Below are positions 44,968 through 52,727 of a DNA stretch of 64,000 nucleotides, piece after piece. How positions within the stretch are numbered: position 1 is the stretch's first letter; each line of letters begins with the position of its first letter. Origin of the DNA: Prevotella lacticifex (GTDB taxonomy: Bacteria; Bacteroidota; Bacteroidia; Bacteroidales; Bacteroidaceae); contig NZ_BPTV01000001.1 of assembly GCF_019973375.1 (NCBI RefSeq), forward strand, positions 1,364,001-1,428,000, read 5' to 3'. The position numbers and the translations under genes are program-made. The notes below the pieces were generated by a model. It was not told the origin of the DNA. It saw nothing but the letters and a program-made list of their open reading frames with translations, and made no database searches.

Positions 44968-45087
44968 GAATTATATTTACATCATTCCAATACCTATCGT
45001 TTGGGCTTCTCAAACGGCCTGTTTTGGCTTGCGAAACGGGCCGTTTTGGAACGCGAAACGGCCTGTTTCGCAACGCAAAATGATATG
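44968..45087 (-). repeat. 22-bp-phased palindrome repeat, copy 5 (reverse orientation)
   Basis: Units start at 45012 (AAACGGCCTGTTT), 45034 (AAACGGGCCGTTT) and 45056 (AAACGGCCTGTTT). The directional flank lies to the left; read on the minus strand it begins AAACGATAGGTATTGGAATG. The outer insertion element begins 4 bp after the right end. Confidence 0.9.
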
Positions 45088-45090
45088 TAT
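45085..45090 (+). repeat. Target-site duplication of the outer element, left copy
   Basis: ATGTAT, identical to 48379-48384 on the other side. Confidence 0.75.
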
Positions 45091-45113
45091 TAAAGAAATC
45101 TCCATTTGAGACA

Positions 45114-45607
45114 CTATACACCAAGCATAGCCACTAACTCTTCTATATATTTAAGCATGGTTGCCGTACCCCATTTCCCACCATCTTTGGTTCTCACCTT
45201 CTTGTATTTTGAAAGGTATCTGAATATAGCCTTGTAAGAATATTTCTTGTTTAGTCCCAGCTTGACAAACTCATTCTTAACCCTTGTCGTTATGACGACG
45301 GAGAGAAAATTAATCAGTTCGGTGGCATATACGCTGTAGTCGGAATGCACGTTTACCGTGTCACGGTCAACAATATTCTTGTATAGCCAGAACAGAGTCT
45401 CCACAGACCATCGCTGTGAGTAAGCCAAATAGACGGTCAATGGGTCAAGATCAGCTTTTGACTTGAAGACAATCAGACCGAATAAACCTTTCCTCTCGAC
45501 ATAGCTTTCTGCCTTGAAGTTATCTTTCTTGTTGGCATTCTGCACATATCCAATCTCCTGTTCGGAGGCTGCCTTCGGGTCGCGGAAAGAGTAGAGGAAC
45601 TTGGGCC
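45114..45607 (-). pseudogene. C-terminal part of the outer (IS4-type) transposase
   Basis: About 161 residues after the insertion point, beginning FLYSFRDPKAASEQEIGYVQ. It contains the YSQRWSVETLFWLYKN segment with the DDE glutamate of the IS4 group (YREK-like region) and a helical end. Its stop codon lies inside the left terminal repeat. It joins in frame with the part at 47,215-48,159 once the inner element and one target copy are removed. Confidence 0.8.
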
Positions 45608-45643
45608 CAAGGGGGATTGTCCGTGGCGGGCAGATGCCGCTGC

Positions 45644-46732
45644 CTAACCAAAGACAGTAACACATCTATAGAAAAAGAAGGGTATATCCCTTATTCCCTT
45701 CAGGCATGACCTAAAGGCTTTCATCTTGGAGTTGAGCGATTCTGCAGAAGCATTAGTGTCTCTGTTGATAAAGTAATTGAGTATCTCGTCCTCGTAGTGC
45801 TGGATAGACTGTTTTACGGATTTGATCTCTCTAAGGGTAGATTTGGTGACCTTCTTGTACCATCCTTCAAGCGCTTTCTTCGCAGTTGCCTTGGTGTTAG
45901 ACTTCGTACGGAAGATTGCTCTGAGATCGTTTATCAGCCAATACGCCTCCTTCAGTTTCGGGAAGAGCCGGAACAGAATTCTTGCCCTCTTCTTCTGGTT
46001 TATGCTCCAGTCGCCATAGCTTCTGCCCAGTTGCTTCTTGCACCGGGTCAGAGCTTCTACCAAGGTCTCTCCATTGCTCAGCCTCTTGGGCTCAAACCTT
46101 GTATTCAGCCGCATTGGCTTGCGGCCTCGGCGCTTACCCTTGCATCGCTTCTTACCTTGCTTTTTCCTGCTGTTACGATAGTACTTGCGTTGCTTGGCGA
46201 GTTGTTCCAGGTGTTTCTTGAACTCTGCCTTCTGGCGGTTTACATCCTTGACAGCTTCCCGCTTGTATTTCATGCGCAGTTCCTCGATCCCTTCACCACC
46301 TCGTTTCATGACATGGAAGCAGTCGCGTACCACCATGGCATTAGGGAAGGCCATTCTCACGATAGAGCGCATGCTGTCGCTCAGGTCCATGGAGACCAGC
46401 CCTACCGCTTCCCGATCCTTTTGCGGCATCTTTCTCAGGGCTTTGGCAACTGTCTCGGGGTCGGTGCCCTTGACAATAGCAACGATGGCGCCCTTCTTGC
46501 CATGCGCATCCTTGTTGTGGAGAATCGTGTACACCTCATGCCCGAACTCAGACTCGTCAATACCGAGCCTCGGGCCGAGGTTCTTGGCGATAAGTATTCC
46601 ATCATCGACATTCTCTTTCTTAACCCAAGTGGGAAAATCGCTCAAAGTATCCTTGTAGGCACGCGCAAAAGTGTTGCCCTGGATCATGTAAGTCCAGCTC
46701 AGGCTCTTGGCCGTCACTGGCTCATTGTCCAT
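45644..46732 (-). CDS. ISL3-type transposase (catalytic protein)
   Basis: A 362-residue DDE transposase: LGIDESEFG with the first Asp, MDLSDSM with the second acidic region, DCFHVMKR (the family's Asp-x-x-His block), a basic helical insertion, and DTNASAESLNSKMKAFR with the Glu. The C-terminal KGIRDIPFFFYR is typical. Its start overlaps the upstream gene by 11 bp, so it may be translated by coupling or by frameshift. No internal stop, so the element looks intact. Confidence 0.9.
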   Translation of the reverse strand: MDNEPVTAKSLSWTYMIQGNTFARAYKDTLSDFPTWVKKENVDDGILIAKNLGPRLGIDESEFGHEVYTILHNKDAHGKKGAIVAIVKGTDPETVAKALRKMPQKDREAVGLVSMDLSDSMRSIVRMAFPNAMVVRDCFHVMKRGGEGIEELRMKYKREAVKDVNRQKAEFKKHLEQLAKQRKYYRNSRKKQGKKRCKGKRRGRKPMRLNTRFEPKRLSNGETLVEALTRCKKQLGRSYGDWSINQKKRARILFRLFPKLKEAYWLINDLRAIFRTKSNTKATAKKALEGWYKKVTKSTLREIKSVKQSIQHYEDEILNYFINRDTNASAESLNSKMKAFRSCLKGIRDIPFFFYRCVTVFG

Positions 46733-47120
46733 CCGCTCTCTTTAAAAAAAGCGCCAGCTCCTTGGAGTATGACGTACCTTCGCAGACTATCTTCGCTGCC
46801 TCTTCCAGAGGAAATGAGACACTCTTACCATCAGCTGTAAGCCAGCGCCGACGACGCACATGAAGTATCGTCTTACGGTTGCGAACAGGGAAGTCGTATA
46901 TCATCCTCTCTTCACCGAAGCCGTTTGACTTGACGCCATCAAAGCCCTCTGGACGATTGTCCTTCTCATCAAGATATATGTGAAGCTCGGTCTTGTAAAG
47001 CTTCCCGTGATCTTTGGCTGGCTGCTCGTTGAAGTCCACCACGTCAAAGTAGTTAGTCACGCCCTCGGGGAGGATATATATCGCTAAACCTTTGTAGAAG
47101 TCTATCTTTTCTTGTTCCAT
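46722..47120 (-). CDS. ISAon1-type transposase N-terminal region protein
   Basis: A 132-residue protein starting MEQEKIDFYKGLAIYILPEG. It resembles the separate N-terminal region protein of ISAon1-like elements: a small alpha/beta part (residues about 1-95, with YKTELHIYLDEKDNRPEGF) and a DNA-binding helical end (VCEGTSYSKELALFLKRA). The TACCTTTG box lies just before the start. It overlaps the transposase gene by 11 bp. Confidence 0.82.
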   Translation of the reverse strand: MEQEKIDFYKGLAIYILPEGVTNYFDVVDFNEQPAKDHGKLYKTELHIYLDEKDNRPEGFDGVKSNGFGEERMIYDFPVRNRKTILHVRRRRWLTADGKSVSFPLEEAAKIVCEGTSYSKELALFLKRADGQ

Positions 47121-47222
47121 GACCGCAAAGGTAAGCAAAAAAAATAGTTTTAGCACGCTATCATATCAAGTTCTTTGGTTAGGCAGCGGCATCCGCCTGC
47201 CACGGACAATCCCCCTTGGGCC

Positions 47223-48159
47223 GGAACTTGCCGTTTGACATTTTTTGCTTTTTGTATAGAATCGTTCCGTCCTTATAGTCTTTCAATGGCATTGTCGGCT
47301 CATCCATCTTGTAATTCTTTATGAACGCCGAATTCTGCTTCAACGGTATCAGGTATGCCAGTCCTTCCATCTTGTCGACTTTCTCAAAAAGCTTGTCGTT
47401 GTAGAAACCCTTGTCGAATACCATCAGACCATTCTTAATCTCATACTCCGCTACAAAGTCGTCTATCGCCGTCTGATCCAGCATGTTGCCTGCGTAAGGC
47501 TTTGCCGCTATGGGCTCACGCGTCAATGGGTTGAAGGCATACAGCAGGCTGATGTCCTTGGAGCCCTTCTTAGCCCCCTTGCGCGAAAACTCCGAGAGGC
47601 TCCCCGTCTTGGCATTGTAGTCCTTGAGCATGCCATCGATAACCATGTCACCGCCGGTAAAGGTGTTCACCCTATTGCGCATGAACTCACAGATAAGGGA
47701 GTACGCCTTGCCTATCTTCACAAGAAACCCGGACACTGCCGTCTCAGACAAATGCACTCCCGGATACATCTCTGATGCAAATGAGCAGAGGTACTGTATC
47801 TGCAAGTCACGGTTCATGATGCCTCCATATGAAGCACGGAGCAAGGCAATGACATAGAGGCGCTTTGCATCGTCGAGATTCCAAACCTTGGCGAGTTCTT
47901 GAAGAAGTCCACTGCCGTACTTGTCACAGAGAGCCACCTCTCCATAATCTTTAATATCCACTTGATTTTTCTTGCGCATATATGAGCCCTCGACAAACTT
48001 GCCGTTTACAATTTCTCCTACCGTTCCTTGGTCTACGGGGACAGGCTTCCCGTTAATTCTTTTGCTCGTCCTCTTTATGACGACAAAACGACTGCCTCTC
48101 TGTCGGACTATCGTACTTTTGGGGCGGGCGACTGACTTTATCTCTTCTGGAATAGCCAT
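47223..48159 (-). pseudogene. N-terminal part of the outer (IS4-type) transposase
   Basis: About 312 residues up to the insertion point (MSNGKFRP), starting MAIPEEIKSVARPKSTIVRQ. It carries the first catalytic region (MVIDGMLKDYNAKTGSLSEF), LLYAFNPLTREPIAAKPYAGN, and the FDKGFYNDKLF segment with the second Asp. With the C-terminal part it would make 476 residues without a stop, so the disruption is clean and probably recent. Confidence 0.82.
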
Positions 48160-48290
48160 AAATATGTATAGTATCTATATAATTAAAAGAACTATACAAA
48201 GGTACAAATAAATGGCCATATCTGCAAGAAATTACCAATAATATTGGCAAAAATAATTATGCAGAGACTAAAACAAGGGGAAGTTTAAAC

Positions 48291-48342
48291 GGGCTTTCTA
48301 CGAAAGAAAGCCCTTGCTAAGCCAGAAACGGCAAAGCAAGGG
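48291..48342. terminator. Two overlapping hairpins at the right end of the outer element
   Basis: GGGCTTTC/GAAAGCCC (48291-48313) and CCCTTGCT/AGCAAGGG (48311-48342) share three bases and are mutually exclusive. They may shield the transposase gene from outside transcription. Confidence 0.5.
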
Positions 48343-48378
48343 CCAAATTGTATAGTGTCTCAAATGGAGGTTTCTTTA

Positions 48379-48384
48379 ATGTAT
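48379..48384 (+). repeat. Target-site duplication of the outer element, right copy
   Basis: ATGTAT, matching 45085-45090. Confidence 0.75.
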
Positions 48385-48499
48385 TGTGAAGCGGTTGAGT
48401 GTCAGTTAATTACAAAGATGGTATGATTGGAAATATTGTATGAAAAGTTTTTACTAATAATCATCGGTTGTATGGAGCTTGACGCAGACGGGAAGGAGC

Positions 48500-48546
48500 A
48501 AAAAACAGCGGCTGAAACCATGTCATTGGCTTCAGCCGCTGTTGTC
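48500..48546 (-). terminator. Terminator of the M64 protease gene
   Basis: AACAGCGGCTGAA (48504-48516) and TTCAGCCGCTGTT (48531-48543) are perfect arms; on the minus strand TTTTGC follows. Confidence 0.9.
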
Positions 48547-48583
48547 ATTTCTGCGTTGTAATGTCTTTGTTTTGCTGTTGCGC

Positions 48584-49891
48584 TTACTTCGCCGGTACCG
48601 TATAGAAGTCAATCATCCTCGTTATGGCCTGCCGACAGACTGGACAGAACACCGGATTCTGGTTTGTGCGCATACGGCAATCGGGGAATCCGCGGTACAC
48701 CCCATGCATGGAATATCCTGCGGGCTCGTAGGCTCCCACCTTCCACTTCTTCATATTGGCCTTCGGAGTGTCGAGGTCCTTGGGCTCCGGTGTGGGCAGT
48801 TTGGTGCCTTTCTCGATGAGGTTCTCCCATTTGTTGTGGAAGTCGACAAGCGTGGTGAGGTTAGGTTCCCATGGTTCAACGTCGTGAGGGTACATTGGAA
48901 TCTGCTCCACGTCGTAAGCATATTCGTCGCCGAGACCGGCGAAAGAGTGGCCGAACTCATGTACTACGACGGGCTTGAAGGCCCTGTGGTGAGTCATCGA
49001 GAGGTTGTAGGAGTTGTATATCCCCCCGCCGCCATACTGGTCCGTGTTGACAAGGACGATGATGTGCTCGTATGGTGTGCCCGCCAGCCAGTTGTGAAGA
49101 TCCTTCAGATGGAGCGTCGTCAGGTAGCGCTCCGAGTAGAATGTGTCGAAATTGGAGTGCAGTGCTGTGTTCTTCCATATTCCTTGCGACGGTATCGACG
49201 TGCCGCTGTCGTGCGACGGTGCCTCTACGGCAATGATGTTGAACCGGTCGCGCAGGCTCTTGAAGGGTTCGTGGGCAAAGAGCGCGTTCATGGCCGTGTC
49301 GCAGTCGGCAATGAACTGCGGCATCTCCTGCTCGGTATACCCTTCGGCTATGTAGGCAATGTGTATGCAGTGGGTGGTGTCGCGGGCCTGCTGGAGGGTG
49401 ATGTAGGGCGTTACGCCCTTCTCACCGATGCGCCTGATGAGTATGTCGCCGGGCACTACGGTGTGGGTGAGGCTCGTTGTCACCTGTCGGCGGTTGTTGC
49501 GCAGGTCGATGGTAATGTCGACAGTGTCCTTAGGGAACGGTACGAGGAATACGTTCTCGAACGATTTTGTCTGTGTCTTAGCCTCCGGATAGGTGAGCCA
49601 TTCCTGAAAGAGGGTGGAGAAGGAGTTGCGGTAGATGACCTCGTGGCTGTGATGGTCGCGGACGGTTATCTGTCCGTTGCCCTCCACGGGCACCTCACCG
49701 AGCCGTTGCCGCTTGCCGTACCATCGTGGAATGCGCGACAATTCGTCGACGGCAATGTGCTGTTCGGTGCTGTTGCCAGAGAAGATATAATCGATTCGGA
49801 GCGTGGAATCGGCAAAGAACTTGTTGAAATCCTGAGCTCTTGCCGCAAGCGTCGTGAGGGCAAGGGCTACGATAAGGAATAGTCTATTCAT
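48584..49891 (-). CDS. M64 family secreted metallopeptidase
   Basis: A 435-residue zinc peptidase, related to the IgA-cleaving enzyme of Clostridium ramosum. Signal peptide ([19 protein letters not shown]), an N-terminal beta domain (about 20-160), and the catalytic domain with [13 protein letters not shown] and the zinc motif [14 protein letters not shown] (first His about 311). Target protein unknown. It overlaps cmk by 8 bp and is read from the same promoter. Confidence 0.9.
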   Translation of the reverse strand: MNRLFLIVALALTTLAARAQDFNKFFADSTLRIDYIFSGNSTEQHIAVDELSRIPRWYGKRQRLGEVPVEGNGQITVRDHHSHEVIYRNSFSTLFQEWLTYPEAKTQTKSFENVFLVPFPKDTVDITIDLRNNRRQVTTSLTHTVVPGDILIRRIGEKGVTPYITLQQARDTTHCIHIAYIAEGYTEQEMPQFIADCDTAMNALFAHEPFKSLRDRFNIIAVEAPSHDSGTSIPSQGIWKNTALHSNFDTFYSERYLTTLHLKDLHNWLAGTPYEHIIVLVNTDQYGGGGIYNSYNLSMTHHRAFKPVVVHEFGHSFAGLGDEYAYDVEQIPMYPHDVEPWEPNLTTLVDFHNKWENLIEKGTKLPTPEPKDLDTPKANMKKWKVGAYEPAGYSMHGVYRGFPDCRMRTNQNPVFCPVCRQAITRMIDFYTVPAK

Positions 49892-50582
49892 GTTGGTTTG
49901 TTGCTAATCTGAATTTTTCGAGGAGCCACTCGCGCTGTTCCTCAATGGTCATATTGCTGTTGTCGAGCTCTATCGCGTCGTCGGCCTTGCGCAGAGGCGA
50001 TACCTCGCGGTGGGTGTCGATGTAGTCGCGCTCCTCCACGTTTTTCAGGATGTCGTTGAAATTTACTTTCAAGCCTTTGCCCTTAAGCTCAGCATAACGG
50101 CGCTCAGCTCGTACCATCGGCGACGCCGTTACGAAGATTTTCAGCTCTGCTTCGGGGAATACTGTTGTGCCGATGTCCCTGCCGTCCATGACGATTCCTT
50201 TCTTCGTCCCCATTGCCTGTTGCTGGACCACCATGGCCTTGCGGACAAAGGGTACTGCTGCTATGGGGCTCACATGGCCTGCCACGGCCATACTGCGGAT
50301 GTCGTCCTCGACATCCTCTCCGTTGAGGAAGGTGTCGTTGCGGCCGGTCTTGCCGTTGAGCTCGAAGGAGATGTGTATGTCGGCCATAGCCTTCTCTAAG
50401 TCGTCGACCTTTACGGTGCCGTCGGTGTTGAACATGTTGTGGCGCATGGCATAGAGCGTTACGGCACGGTACATGGCTCCGGTGTCTACATAGATGTAAC
50501 CAACGGAACGCGCCAGGTCCTTGGCCATAGTGCTCTTTCCGCAACTCGAAAATCCGTCAATAGCTATAGTAATCTTTTTCAT
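49884..50582 (-). CDS. cmk: Cytidylate kinase
   Basis: Phosphorylates CMP and dCMP with ATP. The 232 residues have the P-loop [15 protein letters not shown] (about 7-21), [15 protein letters not shown], the inserted NMPbind region, [20 protein letters not shown] and the lid [20 protein letters not shown]. Normal length. Upstream, only 32 bp separate its start from the foreign element's first gene, so any native upstream promoter or operon partner was probably displaced. Confidence 0.96.
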   Translation of the reverse strand: MKKITIAIDGFSSCGKSTMAKDLARSVGYIYVDTGAMYRAVTLYAMRHNMFNTDGTVKVDDLEKAMADIHISFELNGKTGRNDTFLNGEDVEDDIRSMAVAGHVSPIAAVPFVRKAMVVQQQAMGTKKGIVMDGRDIGTTVFPEAELKIFVTASPMVRAERRYAELKGKGLKVNFNDILKNVEERDYIDTHREVSPLRKADDAIELDNSNMTIEEQREWLLEKFRLATNQHE

Positions 50583-50614
50583 GTCTTTCTAACTTATTGG
50601 GTTTCAGTATAGTT

Positions 50615-50929
50615 TCAAACTCTTGTTATAAAATCCGACAATAATTCGGTTTGTGTGGGGCACTCTAAATGTATCATTGCCGACAACTGTTTGGGGTCAT
50701 CAAGGGTGCGGTCGATAGTGTGCTCATCATAGTATGGGCATTCCAGAACACCTACCTTTTCCGCATACTGATATACACTGGCAAAGAGCCTCGCCTTGTC
50801 TCGGTCAGACTTAGGCATTTTGTCCGGCATACAGGTAAGGAGCTTGCAGCCCCACCCTTCAAGTGCGCTGGAGAGCCGACACTTGCCTTCTCTCCAGTCG
50901 CAACAGCATTTTCTTACCAATTCTTTCAT
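50615..50929 (-). CDS. Small Cys-rich protein at the edge of the mobile element
   Basis: A 104-residue protein with eight Cys, including a CCC run at 8-10, then C17, C28 and C33 in the N-terminal half (VRKCCCDWREGKCRL). The pattern could bind metal. I recognise no family. It lies downstream of, and in line with, the repressor gene on the minus strand and is the leftmost gene with no chromosomal counterpart, so I count it with the element. Confidence 0.55.
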   Translation of the reverse strand: MKELVRKCCCDWREGKCRLSSALEGWGCKLLTCMPDKMPKSDRDKARLFASVYQYAEKVGVLECPYYDEHTIDRTLDDPKQLSAMIHLECPTQTELLSDFITRV

Positions 50930-50975
50930 GTGTACACAAATAACTTGTTAGATACTATATTATATAAGGTGTCAG

Positions 50976-51467
50976 TTAGTCTTTTTTGAAACCAAGTGCA
51001 GCAATCTTTCTGTCAAGCTCAATTTCGCGCTTGGCAAGTTCCAGTTCCTTTTCCATGAGTTCACGCTCCTTAGCAAGTAGCTTCTGCATCTTTTCTTCCA
51101 CAGCCTTATCCTTGTCTGTGACTTGCTTAGAGAGGTCAAGTACCTTGTTGAGCATTTTGGCAATCTCATCTGCAGACGTGTTAGCCCCGATAGTGCTGTC
51201 GAGCTCATGTGGCTTGTCCGTCGTAAAGACAGGTCCTTCCCCAGTGTAGAGGTAAGCCTTGTTGATAGTGGGGAACGCAGCGCAGATCATGTTCACCACT
51301 CCAGGGTTGAACTTCTTGGTTCTACCTCTCTGGAGGTCAAAAATACGCTGGTAGGCAATACCAGTTGCCATTGAGAACGAGGGAGCATTCATCCCGAGTT
51401 CTTTGAGGACGTTCGCAATGATTTCTCTTGCGTTCACGTTCTTCTCTGCTTTTTCGCTTTCTTTCAT
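50976..51467 (-). CDS. Probable phage-type repressor (helix-turn-helix plus coiled coil)
   Basis: A 163-residue protein. Residues about 12-65 form a helix-turn-helix domain like those of Bacteroidales phage repressors (IIANVLKELGMNAPSFSMAT, then IAYQRIFDLQRGRTKKFNP and VVNMICAAFPTINKAYLYTG). Residues about 95-160 are a strong coiled coil (KVLDLSKQVTDKDKAVEEKM onward), probably for dimerisation. No peptidase domain is present, so SOS self-cleavage is not expected. It is transcribed away from the early operon; the candidate operators lie just upstream. Confidence 0.75.
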   Translation of the reverse strand: MKESEKAEKNVNAREIIANVLKELGMNAPSFSMATGIAYQRIFDLQRGRTKKFNPGVVNMICAAFPTINKAYLYTGEGPVFTTDKPHELDSTIGANTSADEIAKMLNKVLDLSKQVTDKDKAVEEKMQKLLAKERELMEKELELAKREIELDRKIAALGFKKD

Positions 51468-51537
51468 TTTAACCTTATTTTATATGTTAGTAACTAAAAG
51501 TCATCGTGTTTCCACGACTGACGGAAAAAATTGCAAC

Positions 51538-51627
51538 TTTGATAATTTTCTACCTCATTTATTTGTGTATTTGATAAATTTATCGTATCTTTGCAGTGGA
51601 AATAATAATAATAACACCGCAAAGGTA
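51538..51627. promoter_or_regulatory. Head-on promoters and operator pair of the element's switch region
   Basis: Rightward: -33 TTTG (51562-51565) and -7 TATCTTTG (51586-51593). Leftward: -7 TACCTTTG on the minus strand (51627-51620). The two would start toward each other about 13 bp apart. TTTGATAA occurs at 51538 and 51570; the second copy, inside the palindrome GATAAATTTATC, sits between the rightward -33 and -7 boxes. Confidence 0.7.
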
Positions 51628-51712
51628 GTTAATTTTTCCAACTTGAGCAAATAAGATATATACCTAAAAGTAACAAACTATGGTAGGAATGACAAATTTC
51701 CACAAAACCCCA

Positions 51713-51745
51713 ATTAGCACTTCTCCTGTCATGGAGAGTGCTAAT
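51713..51745 (+). promoter_or_regulatory. Leader hairpin before the first early gene
   Basis: ATTAGCACT (51713-51721) pairs with AGTGCTAAT (51737-51745), and TCTCC with GGAGA inside. It ends 10 bp before a strong ribosome site (AAAGGAGG). No T run follows, so it looks like a leader stem rather than a terminator. Confidence 0.6.
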
Positions 51746-51767
51746 CGCCCGATGAAAGGAGGTCCGT

Positions 51768-51971
51768 ATGGAGAAGAGTAACGGTACGCCTCTGACGAAC
51801 ACTATTCGCGAATTAGAAGTAGGGCAAGTAGCAAGTTTTCCAATAGAACGTCATGGTTCGGTCAAGGCTGTTGTAAGCCGGCTAAAGATGGAGCAGATAC
51901 GCATCGGATGGTGCGCCACCATCACAGTTGACTATGACAAGTTTGAAGTTAACGTGCGGAGGACGAGGTAA
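51768..51971 (+). CDS. Small early protein of the element, unknown function
   Basis: A 67-residue protein starting MEKSNGTPLTNTIRELEVGQ behind an unusually strong ribosome site (AAAGGAGG) for this genome. Small beta-rich sequence (VASFPIERHGSVKAVVSRLK, then IRIGWCATITVDYDKFEV). No family recognised. Its stop overlaps the next start by one base (TAATG). Confidence 0.6.
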   Translation: MEKSNGTPLTNTIRELEVGQVASFPIERHGSVKAVVSRLKMEQIRIGWCATITVDYDKFEVNVRRTR

Positions 51972-52321
51972 TGGATAGGTTGAGTGAGACTGAACTGGTC
52001 ATAGCGGAAAAATATTGTCACGGTCTTACAGACAAAGAAGTAGCAGACCAACTTGGCAAGCCGGTATGGACAATTCGGACCCACAAAAAACACATTCATG
52101 CAAAACTCGGCATTTCAACAACACATGAGCTTGTACTCTACATGGTTGCACGGAAGAATGATAAGGACTGGGACATCAAGGAACTTCGCAAGCAAGGTCT
52201 TGCTGCAGTAATGTGTATTCTGGTGCTTTTCCACCTCATGATATTTGACAAGGTGGAGTTCTGCCGCATATCAAGGAGGGCAAGGGTTGAATTTGTAACA
52301 AGGAGAGCAGACAATGGTTAA
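51971..52321 (+). CDS. LuxR-type helix-turn-helix protein with a hydrophobic segment
   Basis: A 116-residue protein. Residues about 4-60 are a GerE/LuxR DNA-binding domain (LSETELVIAEKYCHGLTDKE, then VADQLGKPVWTIRTHKKHIH and AKLGISTTHELVLY). A membrane-like segment (about 78-93, AAVMCILVLFHLMIF) follows, then a basic tail. No receiver or ligand domain is present. It may be an element-borne regulator tethered to the membrane. Confidence 0.7.
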   Translation: MDRLSETELVIAEKYCHGLTDKEVADQLGKPVWTIRTHKKHIHAKLGISTTHELVLYMVARKNDKDWDIKELRKQGLAAVMCILVLFHLMIFDKVEFCRISRRARVEFVTRRADNG

Positions 52322-52568
52322 CGAGCTAAATACAATGGTCATCGTACAGAAGTACAACTCTATTCTGAGTCGTATGGAGGGCAGGTTCTTCTCCTGGGCA
52401 ATGGCAAAGCAGATTGTCGGTGGTGAGAAGCGCCTTGTCCGTCTCATGGACGAGGAAAAGGTTCACGGCTTCAAGCCTGCAGGAGCTCCGAACTCCCAAT
52501 GGCAGATAAATGCCGTTGAAGTACTTGCGAATGTAAAGCCCATGGTGGGTAGTGTTAAACTTCCTTAA
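52314..52568 (+). CDS. Small putative DNA-binding protein (excisionase-like)
   Basis: An 84-residue protein overlapping the previous gene by 8 bp. The middle (RFFSWAMAKQIVGGEKRLVR, then LMDEEKVHGFKPAG and SQWQINAVEVLANV) looks like a winged helix-turn-helix of the MerR/excisionase type. This is a pattern guess only; no catalytic motif is expected. Confidence 0.45.
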   Translation: MVNELNTMVIVQKYNSILSRMEGRFFSWAMAKQIVGGEKRLVRLMDEEKVHGFKPAGAPNSQWQINAVEVLANVKPMVGSVKLP

Positions 52569-52727
52569 AAATTCAAACTGATGCACGAGAAACAAGGAAA
52601 ATACGAGCAGAAAACGAGCAAAATGAGGCTCAACTCACTATCAAAATTCCAACAATGCAGAAATCATCAAATATACGATGATATATAATCATTTTCACAA
52701 TTTATTAACATCTAATTTTATTAAGTT

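Larger units (their letters stand above)
44829..45090. other. Intergenic region with repeat copy 5
   Basis: No coding frame is credible. The region holds repeat copy 5 and then the first duplicated target bases of the insertion element. Confidence 0.6.
45608..47214 (-). mobile_element. ISAon1/ISL3-type insertion sequence
   Basis: Inverted ends: GGGGGATTGTCCGTGGC onward near 45611 and its complement near 47171-47215, about 43 bp with two mismatches, ending in GCCTAACCAAAG. The host frame is duplicated by 8 bp (CTTGGGCC at 45600-45607 and 47215-47222), the usual length for ISL3. It encodes two overlapping genes. The exact outermost bases are uncertain by about four because the duplication resembles the end. 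Confidence 0.88.
45091..48378 (-). mobile_element. IS4-type (IS1634-like) insertion sequence, interrupted
   Basis: Terminal inverted repeats of 28 bp: TAAAGAAATCTCCATTTGAG onward at the left (45091-45118) and its complement at the right (48351-48378), with one mismatch. A 6-bp target duplication (ATGTAT) flanks it. It carries one transposase gene split by a second element, and two overlapping hairpins near the right end (48291-48342). Without the inner element it would be about 1.67 kb, usual for this group. It inserted at the very edge of repeat copy 5. Confidence 0.9.

Noticed and set aside
45797..46840. A 347-residue frame opposite the inner transposase
   Set aside because: Antisense to a clear DDE transposase; Leu/Ser-rich and without recognisable domains.
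48479..49882. A 467-residue frame on the plus strand opposite the M64 peptidase
   Set aside because: It is an exact antisense shadow of a gene with signal peptide, zinc motif and terminator; its own sequence has no family features or ribosome site.
52650..52727. ATCATC/GATGAT inverted bases before the Sak4-like gene as an operator
   Set aside because: The arms are only six bases in AT-rich sequence and do not match the TTTGATAA operator pairs.
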